This document shows positions 8,230 through 16,983 of a stretch of DNA of 64,000 nucleotides, one piece after another (the first letter of the stretch is position 1; every line of letters starts with the position of its first letter). A program made the position numbers and the translations under genes. The stretch is from Agrobacterium pusense (GTDB lineage: Bacteria > Pseudomonadota > Alphaproteobacteria > Rhizobiales > Rhizobiaceae), in the NCBI RefSeq assembly GCF_900102105.1, contig NZ_FNBB01000001.1, forward strand, positions 849,563-913,562. Direction: 5' to 3'. The notes beneath the pieces are model-generated. The model saw only the letters and a list, made by a program, of their open reading frames with translations. It had not been told where the DNA came from and did not search any database.

Positions 8230-10052
8230 TCCGCAGCCGCCTCCATGCGCCAGGCGGCGGCGGGCAATTCGATCTCGAATTCCGCGCCCCCTTCCTCATG
8301 ATTTCTCACCCGCAACTGGCCGCCAAAATCCTTGATGATGTTATAGGAGATGGAAAGCCCGAGGCCGAGGCCACGCCCCACACCCTTGGTGGTGAAAAAC
8401 GGATCGAAGATGCGATCCGAAATTGCCGGCGGAACGCCTGGTCCCCGGTCGCGGATGAAGACGGAAACCGTCTGGCCGTGCTGTACGGCCTCGAGCGCGA
8501 TGCGCCGATCCTCGCGCCCCTCCACGGCGTCCGCCGCGTTGGAAATGATGTTGACGAGCACCTGCTGCAGCCGCACCGGACCAGCTTTCACCGCAAGTGG
8601 CACCGGGCCGAGATTGACATCCAGCACCGCATTGGCGGCCTTCAACCGGGCACCGACGATTTCAAGCGTGTCGCGAAGCACGGTTTCCAGGCTGACCGCA
8701 GTCATTTTTTCATTCGGCTTTCGGGCGAAATTCCTGAGGTGCCTGCTGATCGAGGCCATGCGATCGATCAGCCCCGAAATGCGCCTGAGGTTTTCCCTGA
8801 CCTCGTCCAGCCGCCCGCGCTCTACAAGAAGCGACGCGTTTTCGGCATAATTCTTGGCTGCGGCAAGCGGCTGGTTGATTTCATGCGACAAGGCCGCCGA
8901 CATTTGTCCGAGCGCCGCAAGCTTGCCCGCCTGCACCAGATCATTCTGCATCTTACGTAATTGTTTTTCCGTCTGGCGGCGTTCGGCAATTACGTGTTCG
9001 ATCTCCTGGTTCACACGCGCCAGATCGGCAGTGCGTTCCTCGACCCGCCGTTCCAGCTCCGCCTGGGCTTCTGCCTGATGGGTCAGCCGTTCACGCAGCC
9101 GTCGCCGTCTCTGCAGCATCGCCGCAATGAGCGCGGCTGCCAGACACAGGCACAGGATGATCGCGATCATTGCCGTCTTCACCTGTGTCCGCAATGAACC
9201 GGTATCCATCAGCACGCTGACGGTCCATCCTGCATCCGCCATCGGCTGAGACAGGACCATATATTCCCTGTCCCCCTCATTCTGGGTAATCGTCATCAGC
9301 TGATGCGAGCCGAAACTGCCGTGTTTCAGCGGCAGTTCCTTCAGTGTGGCATTGGCGTAACGGCGTGAGGCCTCGGTACGCGCCAGTCTTTCGGGCGTCA
9401 GCGGCATCAGGCCGGAGTAAAGCCATTGCGGCGTGCCGGTCATGAAAATGATGCCTTCGGGATCCGACACAAGAATACGGTTTTCGCCATCGCCGAAGGA
9501 GGCCTCTATGCCTTCGATGTCGACCTTGAAGACGATGACGCCCTTTATTTCCGCATTGAAGAGAATAGGCGCGGAGAAATAATATCCGCGCTTGTGCGAG
9601 GTCGTGCCGAGCGCGAAGAACCGCGACTGCAGGCCCTTCGCCGCATCCTGAAAATAGGGACGGTAGCTGAAATTCTCACCGACGAAGCTTGTCGGACCAT
9701 CATAGTTGCTGGCCGCGATTGTCTCGCCATCCAGCGTAATGATGTAGATATCGGAGGATTCCAGCAGGGTGTTGATGGATTTGAGGTAAACATTGGCGCG
9801 CTGTCGCAGGGCTTCATCCTTGGGATGTGCGACCAGCTCCTCAATGTCATCATGATCTGCAATCAAGGCAGGCAGCGGCTCGTAACGGTTCAACAGCCCG
9901 CCAAGGGCGGAGACGGCAAGCCGGAGCGTCGTGCGCCCCTGCTCGGACATTTCACCGAAATAGCTTTCTGCAATGACGCCGCTTCCTTTTGTCACGGCGC
10001 CGTAACCGAGGCCAAGACCGAGCATCATCAACAAAATCCAGCGATATTTCAC
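8226..10052 (-). CDS. DctB-like membrane sensor histidine kinase
   Basis: This sensor kinase of about 608 residues has an N-terminal membrane helix (ILLMMLGLGLGYGAV) and a periplasmic Cache-type sensor of about 250 residues. A second helix (IAIILCLCLAAALIAAML, near residue 295) is followed by a coiled coil and a HisKA domain with the phosphorylated His in ALSHEINQPLAAAKNY. The catalytic ATPase domain has N, G1 and G2 boxes (NIISNAADAV, DRGPGVP, GRGLGLGLSI). I prefer the GTG start at 10052 because AGGGGAG lies 5 bp upstream. A GTG at 10067 has no ribosome site. DctB-type Cache domains bind dicarboxylates, so the ligand may be the solute carried by TctABC. That is inference. Confidence 0.9.
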   Translation of the reverse strand: MKYRWILLMMLGLGLGYGAVTKGSGVIAESYFGEMSEQGRTTLRLAVSALGGLLNRYEPLPALIADHDDIEELVAHPKDEALRQRANVYLKSINTLLESSDIYIITLDGETIAASNYDGPTSFVGENFSYRPYFQDAAKGLQSRFFALGTTSHKRGYYFSAPILFNAEIKGVIVFKVDIEGIEASFGDGENRILVSDPEGIIFMTGTPQWLYSGLMPLTPERLARTEASRRYANATLKELPLKHGSFGSHQLMTITQNEGDREYMVLSQPMADAGWTVSVLMDTGSLRTQVKTAMIAIILCLCLAAALIAAMLQRRRRLRERLTHQAEAQAELERRVEERTADLARVNQEIEHVIAERRQTEKQLRKMQNDLVQAGKLAALGQMSAALSHEINQPLAAAKNYAENASLLVERGRLDEVRENLRRISGLIDRMASISRHLRNFARKPNEKMTAVSLETVLRDTLEIVGARLKAANAVLDVNLGPVPLAVKAGPVRLQQVLVNIISNAADAVEGREDRRIALEAVQHGQTVSVFIRDRGPGVPPAISDRIFDPFFTTKGVGRGLGLGLSISYNIIKDFGGQLRVRNHEEGGAEFEIELPAAAWRMEAAAE

Positions 10053-10157
10053 CGAAACTCCCCTCACGCGGCAGGAATCTAACCCGCTCTCCCGAAGCGA
10101 GTGTAGGAGGAGTGACGAGATTTTCCAAGTGAGCGCTGGACACCGTGAGAGATCGCT

Positions 10158-10192
10158 AAAAACAAAAAACCGGCCACGAGGGCCGGTTTTTG
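10158..10192 (-). terminator. Rho-independent terminator after rpmF
   Basis: On the minus strand, AAAAACCGGCCC pairs with GGCCGGTTTTT across a short loop and continues into a T-rich tract (complement of the A-run at 10158-10169). It lies 20 bp after the rpmF stop and ahead of the sensor-kinase gene. Confidence 0.85.
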
Positions 10193-10212
10193 CAAAGTCA
10201 CGTCGGAAAAGC

Positions 10213-10398
10213 TTATGCGCTTTCCTTCGGCGTCAGAACCTGACGGCCGCGATACATACCGGTCTTCAGATCGATATGGTGCGGACGGCGCAGTTCGCCG
10301 GAGTTCTTGTCTTCAACATAGGTCGCAGACTTGAGACCGTCAGCCGAGCGGCGCATGCCACGCTTGGACGGGCTTGTTTTTCTTTTTGGTACAGCCAT
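10213..10398 (-). CDS. rpmF: 50S ribosomal protein L32
   Basis: L32 is a small protein of the large ribosomal subunit. The 61-residue product starts [18 protein letters not shown], the canonical L32 N-terminus, and is strongly basic. The start at 10398 is preceded by GGAG at the right distance. The 50-residue extension available in this frame is not part of the gene. This is the zinc-free L32 type, since no CxxC pairs are present. It is monocistronic by appearance, with its own terminator. Confidence 0.97.
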   Translation of the reverse strand: MAVPKRKTSPSKRGMRRSADGLKSATYVEDKNSGELRRPHHIDLKTGMYRGRQVLTPKESA

Positions 10399-10590
10399 TT
10401 TTGTTACTCCACTTAAGCGGCGAAACAACGGAACCGGCCAGAACCAAAGGCCGAATGTCGGATGTCTCGATATCGGAAATTTGGCGCGCTTATACATGCC
10501 CAAACGGGCTTTGACCAGCCCTGACGCGCATTTTTTCCGATTCGGCAAAAACCATGCGGCAAACTGCCCTCAGGCAATGCCAATCATGCT

Positions 10591-11310
10591 TCACCTTCTA
10601 TCGAAAACAACCAGCTCCTTGAAGTGGTTCATATCCCTGAATTCACAGAAAGCCGGCGGACGCATCTCCATAACTGGCGCCGCGGCACGCAGCTTTTCCA
10701 GTTCCTCGTCAAGCATCGCCTGCCAGCGCGGCAGGCACTCAGGCTTGAACCAGCTGATGATGTAGGACAGGGTGATGTGAAACTCGTAGCTGTCATGGTC
10801 AGGATGGCGATATCCGAAGAAATCGGCGAATGTATCCCGCCACAGGGCCACAATGCGATCATCCTCGGGCGTGGCTCCCGTCAGGACCAGACCTACCGGC
10901 CGCAAACCGGTGACCTGCATGTTGAATCCCGGCAGCGCCGGAAAAGCAGAAAGGCGGTCGCGATAATAGTCCGTCATCGTGTCGATCGGTGTATCAAGCG
11001 GCATTGTCTGCGGCCAATAGGGCAGAGCACGCCGAAACTCGATGATGCCCTGAAACACCGTCATGTGCAGGCTGGAAGCCGGTGTGAAAGCAAGCTGGGA
11101 TGCCTCCGGCATATCCAGGAAGCGCTGACGCGTCGCAATGATCGCGTTTTCGGTCTGCGAGCCCCCAACAAGACGGCAGACGACCGTATTGCCCGGCTCA
11201 GGCAGAAACTCACCATTCTCATTAAAGCGGCTGCCGAGATGGCGCGGCGGCTGATCATGACAGGCAGCAGAAATATAGCCGAGATCTTTCGAGACGAGCG
11301 GGGCGTGCAT
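10591..11310 (-). CDS. 2H phosphoesterase-like protein, DUF1868 type
   Basis: The 239-residue protein carries two HxT/S motifs about 100 residues apart (LHMTVFQG and FHITLSYI), the hallmark of the 2H phosphoesterase superfamily, whose members act on cyclic phosphates or RNA ends. Length and surrounding sequence (SRFNENGEFLPEPGNTVVC near the N-terminus) fit the DUF1868 branch. The start at 11310 follows GAGGAG. A 19-residue longer frame lacks a ribosome site. No signal peptide is seen. The natural substrate is unknown. It lies 75 bp downstream of polA on the same strand. Confidence 0.8.
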   Translation of the reverse strand: MHAPLVSKDLGYISAACHDQPPRHLGSRFNENGEFLPEPGNTVVCRLVGGSQTENAIIATRQRFLDMPEASQLAFTPASSLHMTVFQGIIEFRRALPYWPQTMPLDTPIDTMTDYYRDRLSAFPALPGFNMQVTGLRPVGLVLTGATPEDDRIVALWRDTFADFFGYRHPDHDSYEFHITLSYIISWFKPECLPRWQAMLDEELEKLRAAAPVMEMRPPAFCEFRDMNHFKELVVFDRR

Positions 11311-11385
11311 GGGAAACTCCTCGTGAAGCGTTTCCTCTAATCCGTGCACGCGACACAGCAATGACATGGACCGGCCAAAAGCCGG

Positions 11386-14382
11386 TCAATGCGCCTCGTC
11401 CCAGTTGTCAGCCGCGCGGGCATCCACCTGCAATGGCACCTTCATGGAGATTGCCGGCATGGCCGCATTTTCCATGACCGAGACGACGACGGGCAGAGTT
11501 TTCTCGATTTCCGCTTCATCGACCTCGAAGATGAGTTCGTCATGCACCTGCAACAGCATGCGGGCGGACAGGTTTTCAGCCTCCAGCGCCGGTTCGATAC
11601 GGACCATGGCGCGCCTTATTATATCCGCCGCGGAGCCCTGGATCGGCGCGTTAATGGCGGCGCGCTCATTGAAGGCCTTCACGGAAGGGTTGGACGAGCG
11701 GATTTCCGGATAATGGGCGCGGCGGCCGAAAATCGTTTCGACATAACCGTTCTCACGGGCGAAAGCCTTTGTCGCCTCCATGTAGTCGCGGATGCCGGGA
11801 AAACGCTCGAAATATTTCTTGATATATTCGCCGGCTTCAGAACGGGCGATACCGAGCTGGTTGGCGAGACCGAAAGCCGAAATACCGTAGATAATGCCGA
11901 AATTGATGGCCTTGGCGCGGCGGCGCACTTCCGAGGGCATGCCTTCGACAGGCACGCCAAACATTTCCGAAGCCGTCATGGCATGAATGTCGATGCCGTT
12001 TTCGAAGGCGTTTCGAAGCTGCGGAATATCGGCGACATGGGCCAGCACGCGCAGTTCGATCTGGCTGTAGTCGGCGGAAAGAAGCTTGTGGCCGGGCGTG
12101 GAGATGAAAGCCGTGCGGATTTTTCGCCCTTCCGCCGTGCGAACGGGGATGTTCTGTAGGTTCGGTTCCGAGGACGACAGACGGCCTGTTGTGGTGGAGG
12201 CCAGCGCATAGGATGTATGCACACGTTTCGTCTCCGGGTGGATATATCCCGGCAGTGCATCCGTATAGGTGGATTTCAGCTTCGTCAGCTGCCGCCAGTC
12301 GACGATCTTGCGGGGCAGTTCAATACCTTCAGCCGCCAAATCCTCCAGCACCTGTGCCGAGGTCGACCATTGGCCGGTCTTGGTCTTGGAGCCGCCCGGC
12401 AGGCCCATCTTGCCGAACAGGATATCGCCGAGCTGCTTTGGCGAGCCGATGTTGAAACGCTCGCCGGCCAGCTCGTAGATTTCCTCTTCAAACGCTGCCG
12501 CCTTCTGGGCGAGTTCGCCGGAAAGACGTGAGAGGATTTGCCGGTCGACGGTGATGCCACGCTCCTCCATATGAGCCAGAACAGGCACAAGCGGACGTTC
12601 CAGCCGCTCGTAAACCTTGGTCAGCCGTTCTGAAACAAGCCGCGGCTTCAGCGCCATCCACAGCCGCAAGGTGACATCAGCGTCCTCCGCTGCATATGCC
12701 GTCGCCTTGTCGATGTCGACAAAATCGAAGGTAACGCTCGACTTGCCCGATCCCGCCACGTCCTTATAGGGGATCGGCGTATGGCCGAGCCAACGTTCGG
12801 ACAGCGAATCCATGCCGTGCGTCGCTTTGCCAGCCTCAAGCACATAGGAGATCAGCATCGTATCGTCGAAACTCTGCATGACGACGCCATGGCGTTTCAT
12901 GAGCAGATAGTCATATTTGAGATTTTGCGCGACCTTCAGCACGGCCTCGTCTTCAAGCAAGTCCTTGAGACGGACCAGTGCTTCGTCAAAGGGCACCTGG
13001 CCTTCGGCGAGCCTGATACCGTCGCTGAATAGATCGCCGCCGGAGCCAGTCTTGTGCGTCAAGGGAATGTAGGCGGCGCGTATATCGCTGCCCGAGGCAT
13101 CCTTGCCATTATCGGCGATTGCCAGCGAAAACCCGACGAGCTCCGCCTGCATCGGATCAAGCGAGGTCGTTTCCGTATCGAAGGCGACGACCCCCGTTTC
13201 CCGCGCCGCCGCAACCCAGAGGTCCAGCGTCGCAAGATCCCTGATCGTCGTGTAGGCGCTCGTGTCGATCTTGGCGGCGGCAAAAAGCGTCTGGCGGGCG
13301 GTGGCAAGATCAGCCGGCGCGCTGCCCTCCCCTGCACCTTTCCGCGCCGGAATAGCGGGCGAAGCCGCAGTGCCCGTTACGCCAGCAGCCGCTTCACGCG
13401 CGGCCGGCGCATCGAGATCGGGACCATGGGCGTCGGCGCCCCACTGAACCGGCACATTGGCGGACTCAATGGCGGAAGCATCGGTCTCTGTCGCTTCGGC
13501 AACCCGCCGCGTCAGCGTGGTGAATTCCATCGCCTTCAGGAAGGCAATGAGTTTCGGGCCGTTCTGAGGTTCCAGCACCAGTGCTTCAAGCGGCTGATCC
13601 AGCGGCACGTCGGTCCTCAGGGCCACGAGCTGTCGGGAAATACGAGCAAGTTCCGCATTGGCGATGATATTTTCCCGACGCTTCTGCTGCTTGATCTCAC
13701 CTGCCCGGGCGAGCAGCGTATCGAGATCGCCGTATTCTTCCAGCAATTGCGCGGCCGTCTTTGGACCGATGCCGGGGATGCCCGGAACATTGTCGGTCGA
13801 ATCGCCGGTCATGGCCTGCAGGTCGATCATCTTTTCGGGACCCACGCCCCATTTCTCTATGACATCAGGGATGCCGATCTGCTTGTCCTTCATCGCATCG
13901 TACATGTGGACATTGGCAGTGACGAGCTGCATCAGATCCTTGTCGGAGGAGATGATGGTGACATCGGCCCCAATGGCCTCCGCCTGCCGGGCATAGGTGG
14001 CGATGATATCGTCCGCCTCGAAGCCTTCCGTCTCGATGCAGGGAAGGTTGAAGGCGCGCGTCGCCTCCCGTATCAGCCCGAATTGCGGCACCAGATCTTC
14101 CGGCGGCGCCGTGCGATTGGCTTTATAGAGATCATAAAGCTCATTGCGGAATGTCTTTGACGAATAATCAAAAATTACCGCAAAATGCGTGGGCGTCACG
14201 CCGACATCGGTGTTGCGCGCATCCTTCAGGAGCTTCCACAACATGTTGCAGAAGCCGGAAACGGCATTGACCGGCAGCCCGTCCGACTTGCGGTTCAGCG
14301 GCGGGATGGCATGGAAGGCCCGGAAAATGAAACCGGACCCGTCAACGAGGAAGAGATGATCGCCTTTTTTCATGGGTAGCAT
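11386..14382 (-). CDS. polA: DNA polymerase I
   Basis: Pol I fills gaps and removes RNA primers during replication and repair. The 998-residue protein has all three domains. The 5'-3' nuclease spans about 1-310, with LFLVDGSGFIFRAFHA at its start and the helix-hairpin-helix GIPGIGPKTAAQLLEEYG. An intact 3'-5' proofreading exonuclease spans about 390-590 (exo I FDTETTSLDP). The polymerase domain has motif A DYSQIELR, motif B RRRAKAINFGIIYG and motif C QVHDE. An Ala/Pro-rich linker near 300-370 makes it about 70 residues longer than E. coli Pol I. Starts at 14382 or 14373 are both possible and neither has a clear ribosome site. Confidence 0.98.
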   Translation of the reverse strand: MLPMKKGDHLFLVDGSGFIFRAFHAIPPLNRKSDGLPVNAVSGFCNMLWKLLKDARNTDVGVTPTHFAVIFDYSSKTFRNELYDLYKANRTAPPEDLVPQFGLIREATRAFNLPCIETEGFEADDIIATYARQAEAIGADVTIISSDKDLMQLVTANVHMYDAMKDKQIGIPDVIEKWGVGPEKMIDLQAMTGDSTDNVPGIPGIGPKTAAQLLEEYGDLDTLLARAGEIKQQKRRENIIANAELARISRQLVALRTDVPLDQPLEALVLEPQNGPKLIAFLKAMEFTTLTRRVAEATETDASAIESANVPVQWGADAHGPDLDAPAAREAAAGVTGTAASPAIPARKGAGEGSAPADLATARQTLFAAAKIDTSAYTTIRDLATLDLWVAAARETGVVAFDTETTSLDPMQAELVGFSLAIADNGKDASGSDIRAAYIPLTHKTGSGGDLFSDGIRLAEGQVPFDEALVRLKDLLEDEAVLKVAQNLKYDYLLMKRHGVVMQSFDDTMLISYVLEAGKATHGMDSLSERWLGHTPIPYKDVAGSGKSSVTFDFVDIDKATAYAAEDADVTLRLWMALKPRLVSERLTKVYERLERPLVPVLAHMEERGITVDRQILSRLSGELAQKAAAFEEEIYELAGERFNIGSPKQLGDILFGKMGLPGGSKTKTGQWSTSAQVLEDLAAEGIELPRKIVDWRQLTKLKSTYTDALPGYIHPETKRVHTSYALASTTTGRLSSSEPNLQNIPVRTAEGRKIRTAFISTPGHKLLSADYSQIELRVLAHVADIPQLRNAFENGIDIHAMTASEMFGVPVEGMPSEVRRRAKAINFGIIYGISAFGLANQLGIARSEAGEYIKKYFERFPGIRDYMEATKAFARENGYVETIFGRRAHYPEIRSSNPSVKAFNERAAINAPIQGSAADIIRRAMVRIEPALEAENLSARMLLQVHDELIFEVDEAEIEKTLPVVVSVMENAAMPAISMKVPLQVDARAADNWDEAH

Positions 14383-14545
14383 GGATAGCGCGGGGGCGTT
14401 TTAACGTCTACCGAAACTTCGCGGAACACACGGTAAAGAGCCGGAACCGAGGTGGTGAAAAAAGCGCGTCGCATTTCACCCGAACGTTACCGATTTGTAA
14501 TCCATCTTTCCCTTGAAAAGCCGCATTTGCAGACACATTTCTTAG

Positions 14546-14692
14546 AGGACGGCGCCTGATCACGCCGTAGTCTGATAGCTGGCTCGTCCCCCGCCGCGTC
14601 AGACCGGACAAAGGCCTTTCCCCCTCTCCGGGCCTTTGTCCTCCAATATGACCGCCATGGCCGCCCCCTCCAGGCCATGGCGGTTTTATTTT
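14546..14692 (+). ncRNA. Small RNA of the alpha-r7 (Smr7C/Sra03) family
   Basis: Three stacked hairpins run on the plus strand. The first is ACGGCG/CGCCGT (14549-14568). The second has a perfect 11-bp stem, GGACAAAGGCC/GGCCTTTGTCC (14606-14641). The third is a 12-bp stem at 14651-14684 followed by TTTTATTTT, an intrinsic terminator. The predicted length of about 147 nt and the position between polA and a marR gene match what I recall of the alpha-r7 family, first described as Smr7C in Sinorhizobium. A possible promoter (TTGAAA at 14513, weak -10 near 14536) puts the 5' end near 14546, which is approximate. Confidence 0.8.
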
Positions 14693-14722
14693 GCGCCTGT
14701 TACCGGCTGGCAAAAACATATC

Positions 14723-14740
14723 GTGCGATATATATCGCAC
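14723..14740. promoter_or_regulatory. Perfect 18-bp palindrome, candidate MarR operator
   Basis: GTGCGATATATATCGCAC reads identically on both strands and lies 48 bp before the marR start codon. Size, symmetry and AT-rich centre fit a MarR-dimer operator, and the site could overlap the -10 region of the regulator's own promoter. Autoregulation is inferred. Confidence 0.65.
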
Positions 14741-14788
14741 TATTGAATTGCCGGCGCCGTCCGGCCAAACTGTCTGAGGGACGGAGGA

Positions 14789-15223
14789 ATGGGATTTTCC
14801 CGGGATGAATCGGCCATCTATCTCGCCGCCAAAATGGCGCGGGAGTTCACTATGGCGCTGCAGAAAAGAGCCGCCGCATTGGGCTTCTCTCCCGGCCAAT
14901 TCCCCATTCTCATCGAGCTCTGGCATGAAGAAGGGCTAACACAAAGGCAGTTGCTCGACAGAATCGATGTCGAACAGGCAACGCTTGCTAACACGCTCTC
15001 ACGCATGGAGCGCGACGGACTGATCGTGCGAAAGACGCATCCCGGTGACCGCCGCGCCCAGATCATCGAATTGACGCAGCGCGGCAGGGACCTGGAAGCG
15101 AATGCCATTGCCGCTTCTGAGGCCACCGAAGACATGTTGCTTGCGGATTTCCGGCGTTTTGAACGCCAGCTTCTGCTGGAATATATGCGCCGCGCCATCG
15201 AGAGCGCAAAAAAAGCAAAATAG
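14789..15223 (+). CDS. MarR family transcriptional regulator
   Basis: The 144-residue protein has the winged-helix domain of MarR regulators: recognition region LTQRQLLDRIDVEQATLANTL, the wing RKTHPGDRRAQIIELT with the conserved D-R-R, and N- and C-terminal helices for dimerisation. MarR proteins usually repress their own gene and a neighbour and release DNA on binding a small ligand. The ligand here is unknown. ACGGAGG precedes the ATG. The gene sits between the alpha-r7 sRNA and an M20 peptidase on the same strand. The 18-bp palindrome upstream is its likely operator. Confidence 0.92.
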   Translation: MGFSRDESAIYLAAKMAREFTMALQKRAAALGFSPGQFPILIELWHEEGLTQRQLLDRIDVEQATLANTLSRMERDGLIVRKTHPGDRRAQIIELTQRGRDLEANAIAASEATEDMLLADFRRFERQLLLEYMRRAIESAKKAK

Positions 15224-15387
15224 CGCTTCCAACTCGAAACCGCTTCGCAGTTTTCCTGAACTGCTCTATCGTTTCCGCGGCCGCGCGTTTGCCGATTCAC
15301 GACACGCCGGCCCTTGTTTCCCGCGATGCGCGATGCCCGGATGTTTCGTCTTATCGCCGGGTCACGACAGACATGACAGGATCAGCG

Positions 15388-16779
15388 ATGACAGACGTTT
15401 CCCCCATTCTTTCCACTGCCGATGACAATCTCACCTCCAGCCTCGAGCGACTGTTCGAACTCGTTCGCATTCCGTCGATTTCCACGGACCCCGCTTACAA
15501 GGCCGAGTGCCGCAAGGCGGCGGAATGGCTCGTGAGAACGCTTTCAGCGCTCGGCTTTACTGCCTCCGTTCGCGATACAGCCGGTCACCCCATGGTGGTG
15601 GCGCATCACGATGCGGCCACCGAAGACGCCCCACATGTGCTTTTCTACGGCCATTATGATGTACAGCCGGTCGATCCGCTCGATCTCTGGGAAAACGATC
15701 CTTTCGAACCTGCCGTCAAGGATATCGGCGCAGGCCGTCAGGTGATTACAGGACGCGGTACGGCGGATGACAAGGGCCAGTTGATGACCTTCGTGGAGGC
15801 CTGCCGCGCCTACAAGGCCGCGAATGGCGGCCTGCCGGTGCGCGTCACCATTCTTTTTGAAGGTGAAGAAGAATCCGGTTCGCCCTCGCTGAAGCCGTTC
15901 CTCGAAGCGAATGCGGAAGAGCTGAAGGCAGATTATGCCCTGGTCTGCGATACCGGCATGTGGGACCGGGATACGCCCGCCATTGCCGCGGCGCTGCGTG
16001 GTCTGGTCGGCGAAGAAATCGTCATCACCGCCGCCGATCGCGATCTGCATTCGGGTCTTTTCGGTGGTGCCGCCGCAAACCCCATCCACATCCTGACCGA
16101 CATTCTCGCTGGCCTGCATGACGAGACCGGCCGCGTGACGCTCGACGGCTTCTATGACGGCGTGGAAGAAACGCCCGCCAATATCAAGGCTGCCTGGGAG
16201 ACGCTGGGCCGCACCGCAGAAACCTTCCTCGGTGAAGTGGGCCTTTCGGTTCCCTCGGGTGAAAAGGGCCGCTCCGTGCTGGAACAGACCTGGGCGCGGC
16301 CGACAGCGGAGGTCAACGGCATCATAGGCGGGTACACCGGTGATGGCTTCAAGACCGTTATTGCAGCAAAAGCTTCCGCCAAGGTGTCGTTCCGCCTTGT
16401 CGGCGAACAGAACCCCGCCGCCATTCGCGAAAACTTCCGGGCGTATGTACGCTCGAAAATTCCGGCTGATTGCTCCGTGGAATTCCACGAGCATGGCGCA
16501 TCGCCGGCGATCCAGCTTTCATACGATTCACCCGTCCTGACCAAGGCGAAGAACGCCCTTTCGGAAGAGTGGCCCAAACCGGCCGTCGTGATCGGCATGG
16601 GCGGCTCTATCCCGATCGTGGGCGATTTCCAGAAGATGCTCGGCATGGATTCGCTGCTCGTCGGTTTCGGCTTGACGGACGATCGCATTCATTCGCCGAA
16701 TGAAAAATACGACCTGCAGTCCTTCCACAAGGGCATTCGCTCCTGGATCCGCATTCTCGACGCACTGGCCGCGAAATAA
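15388..16779 (+). CDS. M20 family metallopeptidase (dipeptidase)
   Basis: This zinc-dependent M20 peptidase (463 residues) probably cleaves small peptides or amide bonds in the cytoplasm. Metal ligands are visible in order: His/Asp in YGHYDVQP, Asp in GRGTADDKGQ, and Glu-Glu in FEGEEESGSPS. The dimerisation domain follows (SGLFGGAAANP) and the final His is in DDRIHSPNEKY. The overall layout matches the Xaa-His/CNDP-type dipeptidase branch. I chose the ATG at 15388, with AGGA 8 bp upstream, over 15289 and 15373. The substrate is not determinable from sequence. A GC-rich hairpin follows the gene. Confidence 0.92.
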   Translation: MTDVSPILSTADDNLTSSLERLFELVRIPSISTDPAYKAECRKAAEWLVRTLSALGFTASVRDTAGHPMVVAHHDAATEDAPHVLFYGHYDVQPVDPLDLWENDPFEPAVKDIGAGRQVITGRGTADDKGQLMTFVEACRAYKAANGGLPVRVTILFEGEEESGSPSLKPFLEANAEELKADYALVCDTGMWDRDTPAIAAALRGLVGEEIVITAADRDLHSGLFGGAAANPIHILTDILAGLHDETGRVTLDGFYDGVEETPANIKAAWETLGRTAETFLGEVGLSVPSGEKGRSVLEQTWARPTAEVNGIIGGYTGDGFKTVIAAKASAKVSFRLVGEQNPAAIRENFRAYVRSKIPADCSVEFHEHGASPAIQLSYDSPVLTKAKNALSEEWPKPAVVIGMGGSIPIVGDFQKMLGMDSLLVGFGLTDDRIHSPNEKYDLQSFHKGIRSWIRILDALAAK

Positions 16780-16785
16780 AAAAGA

Positions 16786-16811
16786 GGAGGCGCCACTGGT
16801 CGGGCGCCTCC
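16786..16811 (+). terminator. GC-rich hairpin after the M20 peptidase, weak terminator
   Basis: Perfect 9-bp stem GGAGGCGCC/GGCGCCTCC with an 8-nt loop starts 7 bp after the stop codon. No T-run follows on the plus strand, so it may only stabilise the mRNA end. Confidence 0.4.
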
Positions 16812-16819
16812 GCTCACTC

Positions 16820-16925
16820 CAAAAACAAAAAGGCCGGGCAAGCCCGACCTTTCCATCCGTTTTCCGTCAATGCCAGTACATCCGTGGTCAAAGCGGTTCA
16901 ACGGTCTGATGTTTCAGAGCGCGTC
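16820..16925 (-). ncRNA. Candidate small RNA, copy A (shared CGGAUGUAC-loop hairpin plus terminator)
   Basis: On the minus strand a hairpin TG(A)CCA/TGGCA with the 9-nt loop CGGATGTAC (loop at 16876-16884) is followed about 25 nt later by an intrinsic terminator (stem 16829-16852, 11 bp with one U-G pair, then TTTTTGTTTTT). The same loop, spacing and terminator recur at 45.23-45.35 kb, with further similarity upstream (ACATSAG, AACCGYT). No conserved reading frame explains the match. The 5' end is unknown and 16925 is a guess. A CtrA-type box lies about 45 bp further upstream. It could be an unannotated sRNA family or a known Rhizobiales motif such as Rhizobiales-2, which I cannot verify. Confidence 0.55.
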
Positions 16926-16967
16926 GATTTCCGACGCTGCTTTCACAATCAGGATCATCTGTTTTGG

Positions 16968-16983
16968 TTAATCTTTGGTTAAC
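16968..16983. promoter_or_regulatory. CtrA-like box TTAA-N7-TTAAC
   Basis: TTAATCTTTGGTTAAC matches the alphaproteobacterial CtrA consensus TTAA-N7-TTAA, readable on both strands. It lies upstream of candidate ncRNA A on the minus strand, in the gap between that RNA and the cold-shock gene terminator. A single site of this length can occur by chance, and no CtrA gene is in the window. Confidence 0.4.

Noticed and set aside
14408..14926. 172-codon minus-strand frame across the alpha-r7 sRNA and marR start
   Set aside because: It runs through the three RNA hairpins and the palindrome and has no ribosome site or family match. The plus-strand sRNA and marR explain the region.
16689..16901. Small reading frames through ncRNA copy A (and 45006-45347 through copy B)
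   Set aside because: Frames that share the TDVLA-like residues arise because both RNAs contain the same bases and T-rich terminators. There is no shared start or ribosome site, and the frames run on into terminators and neighbouring genes.
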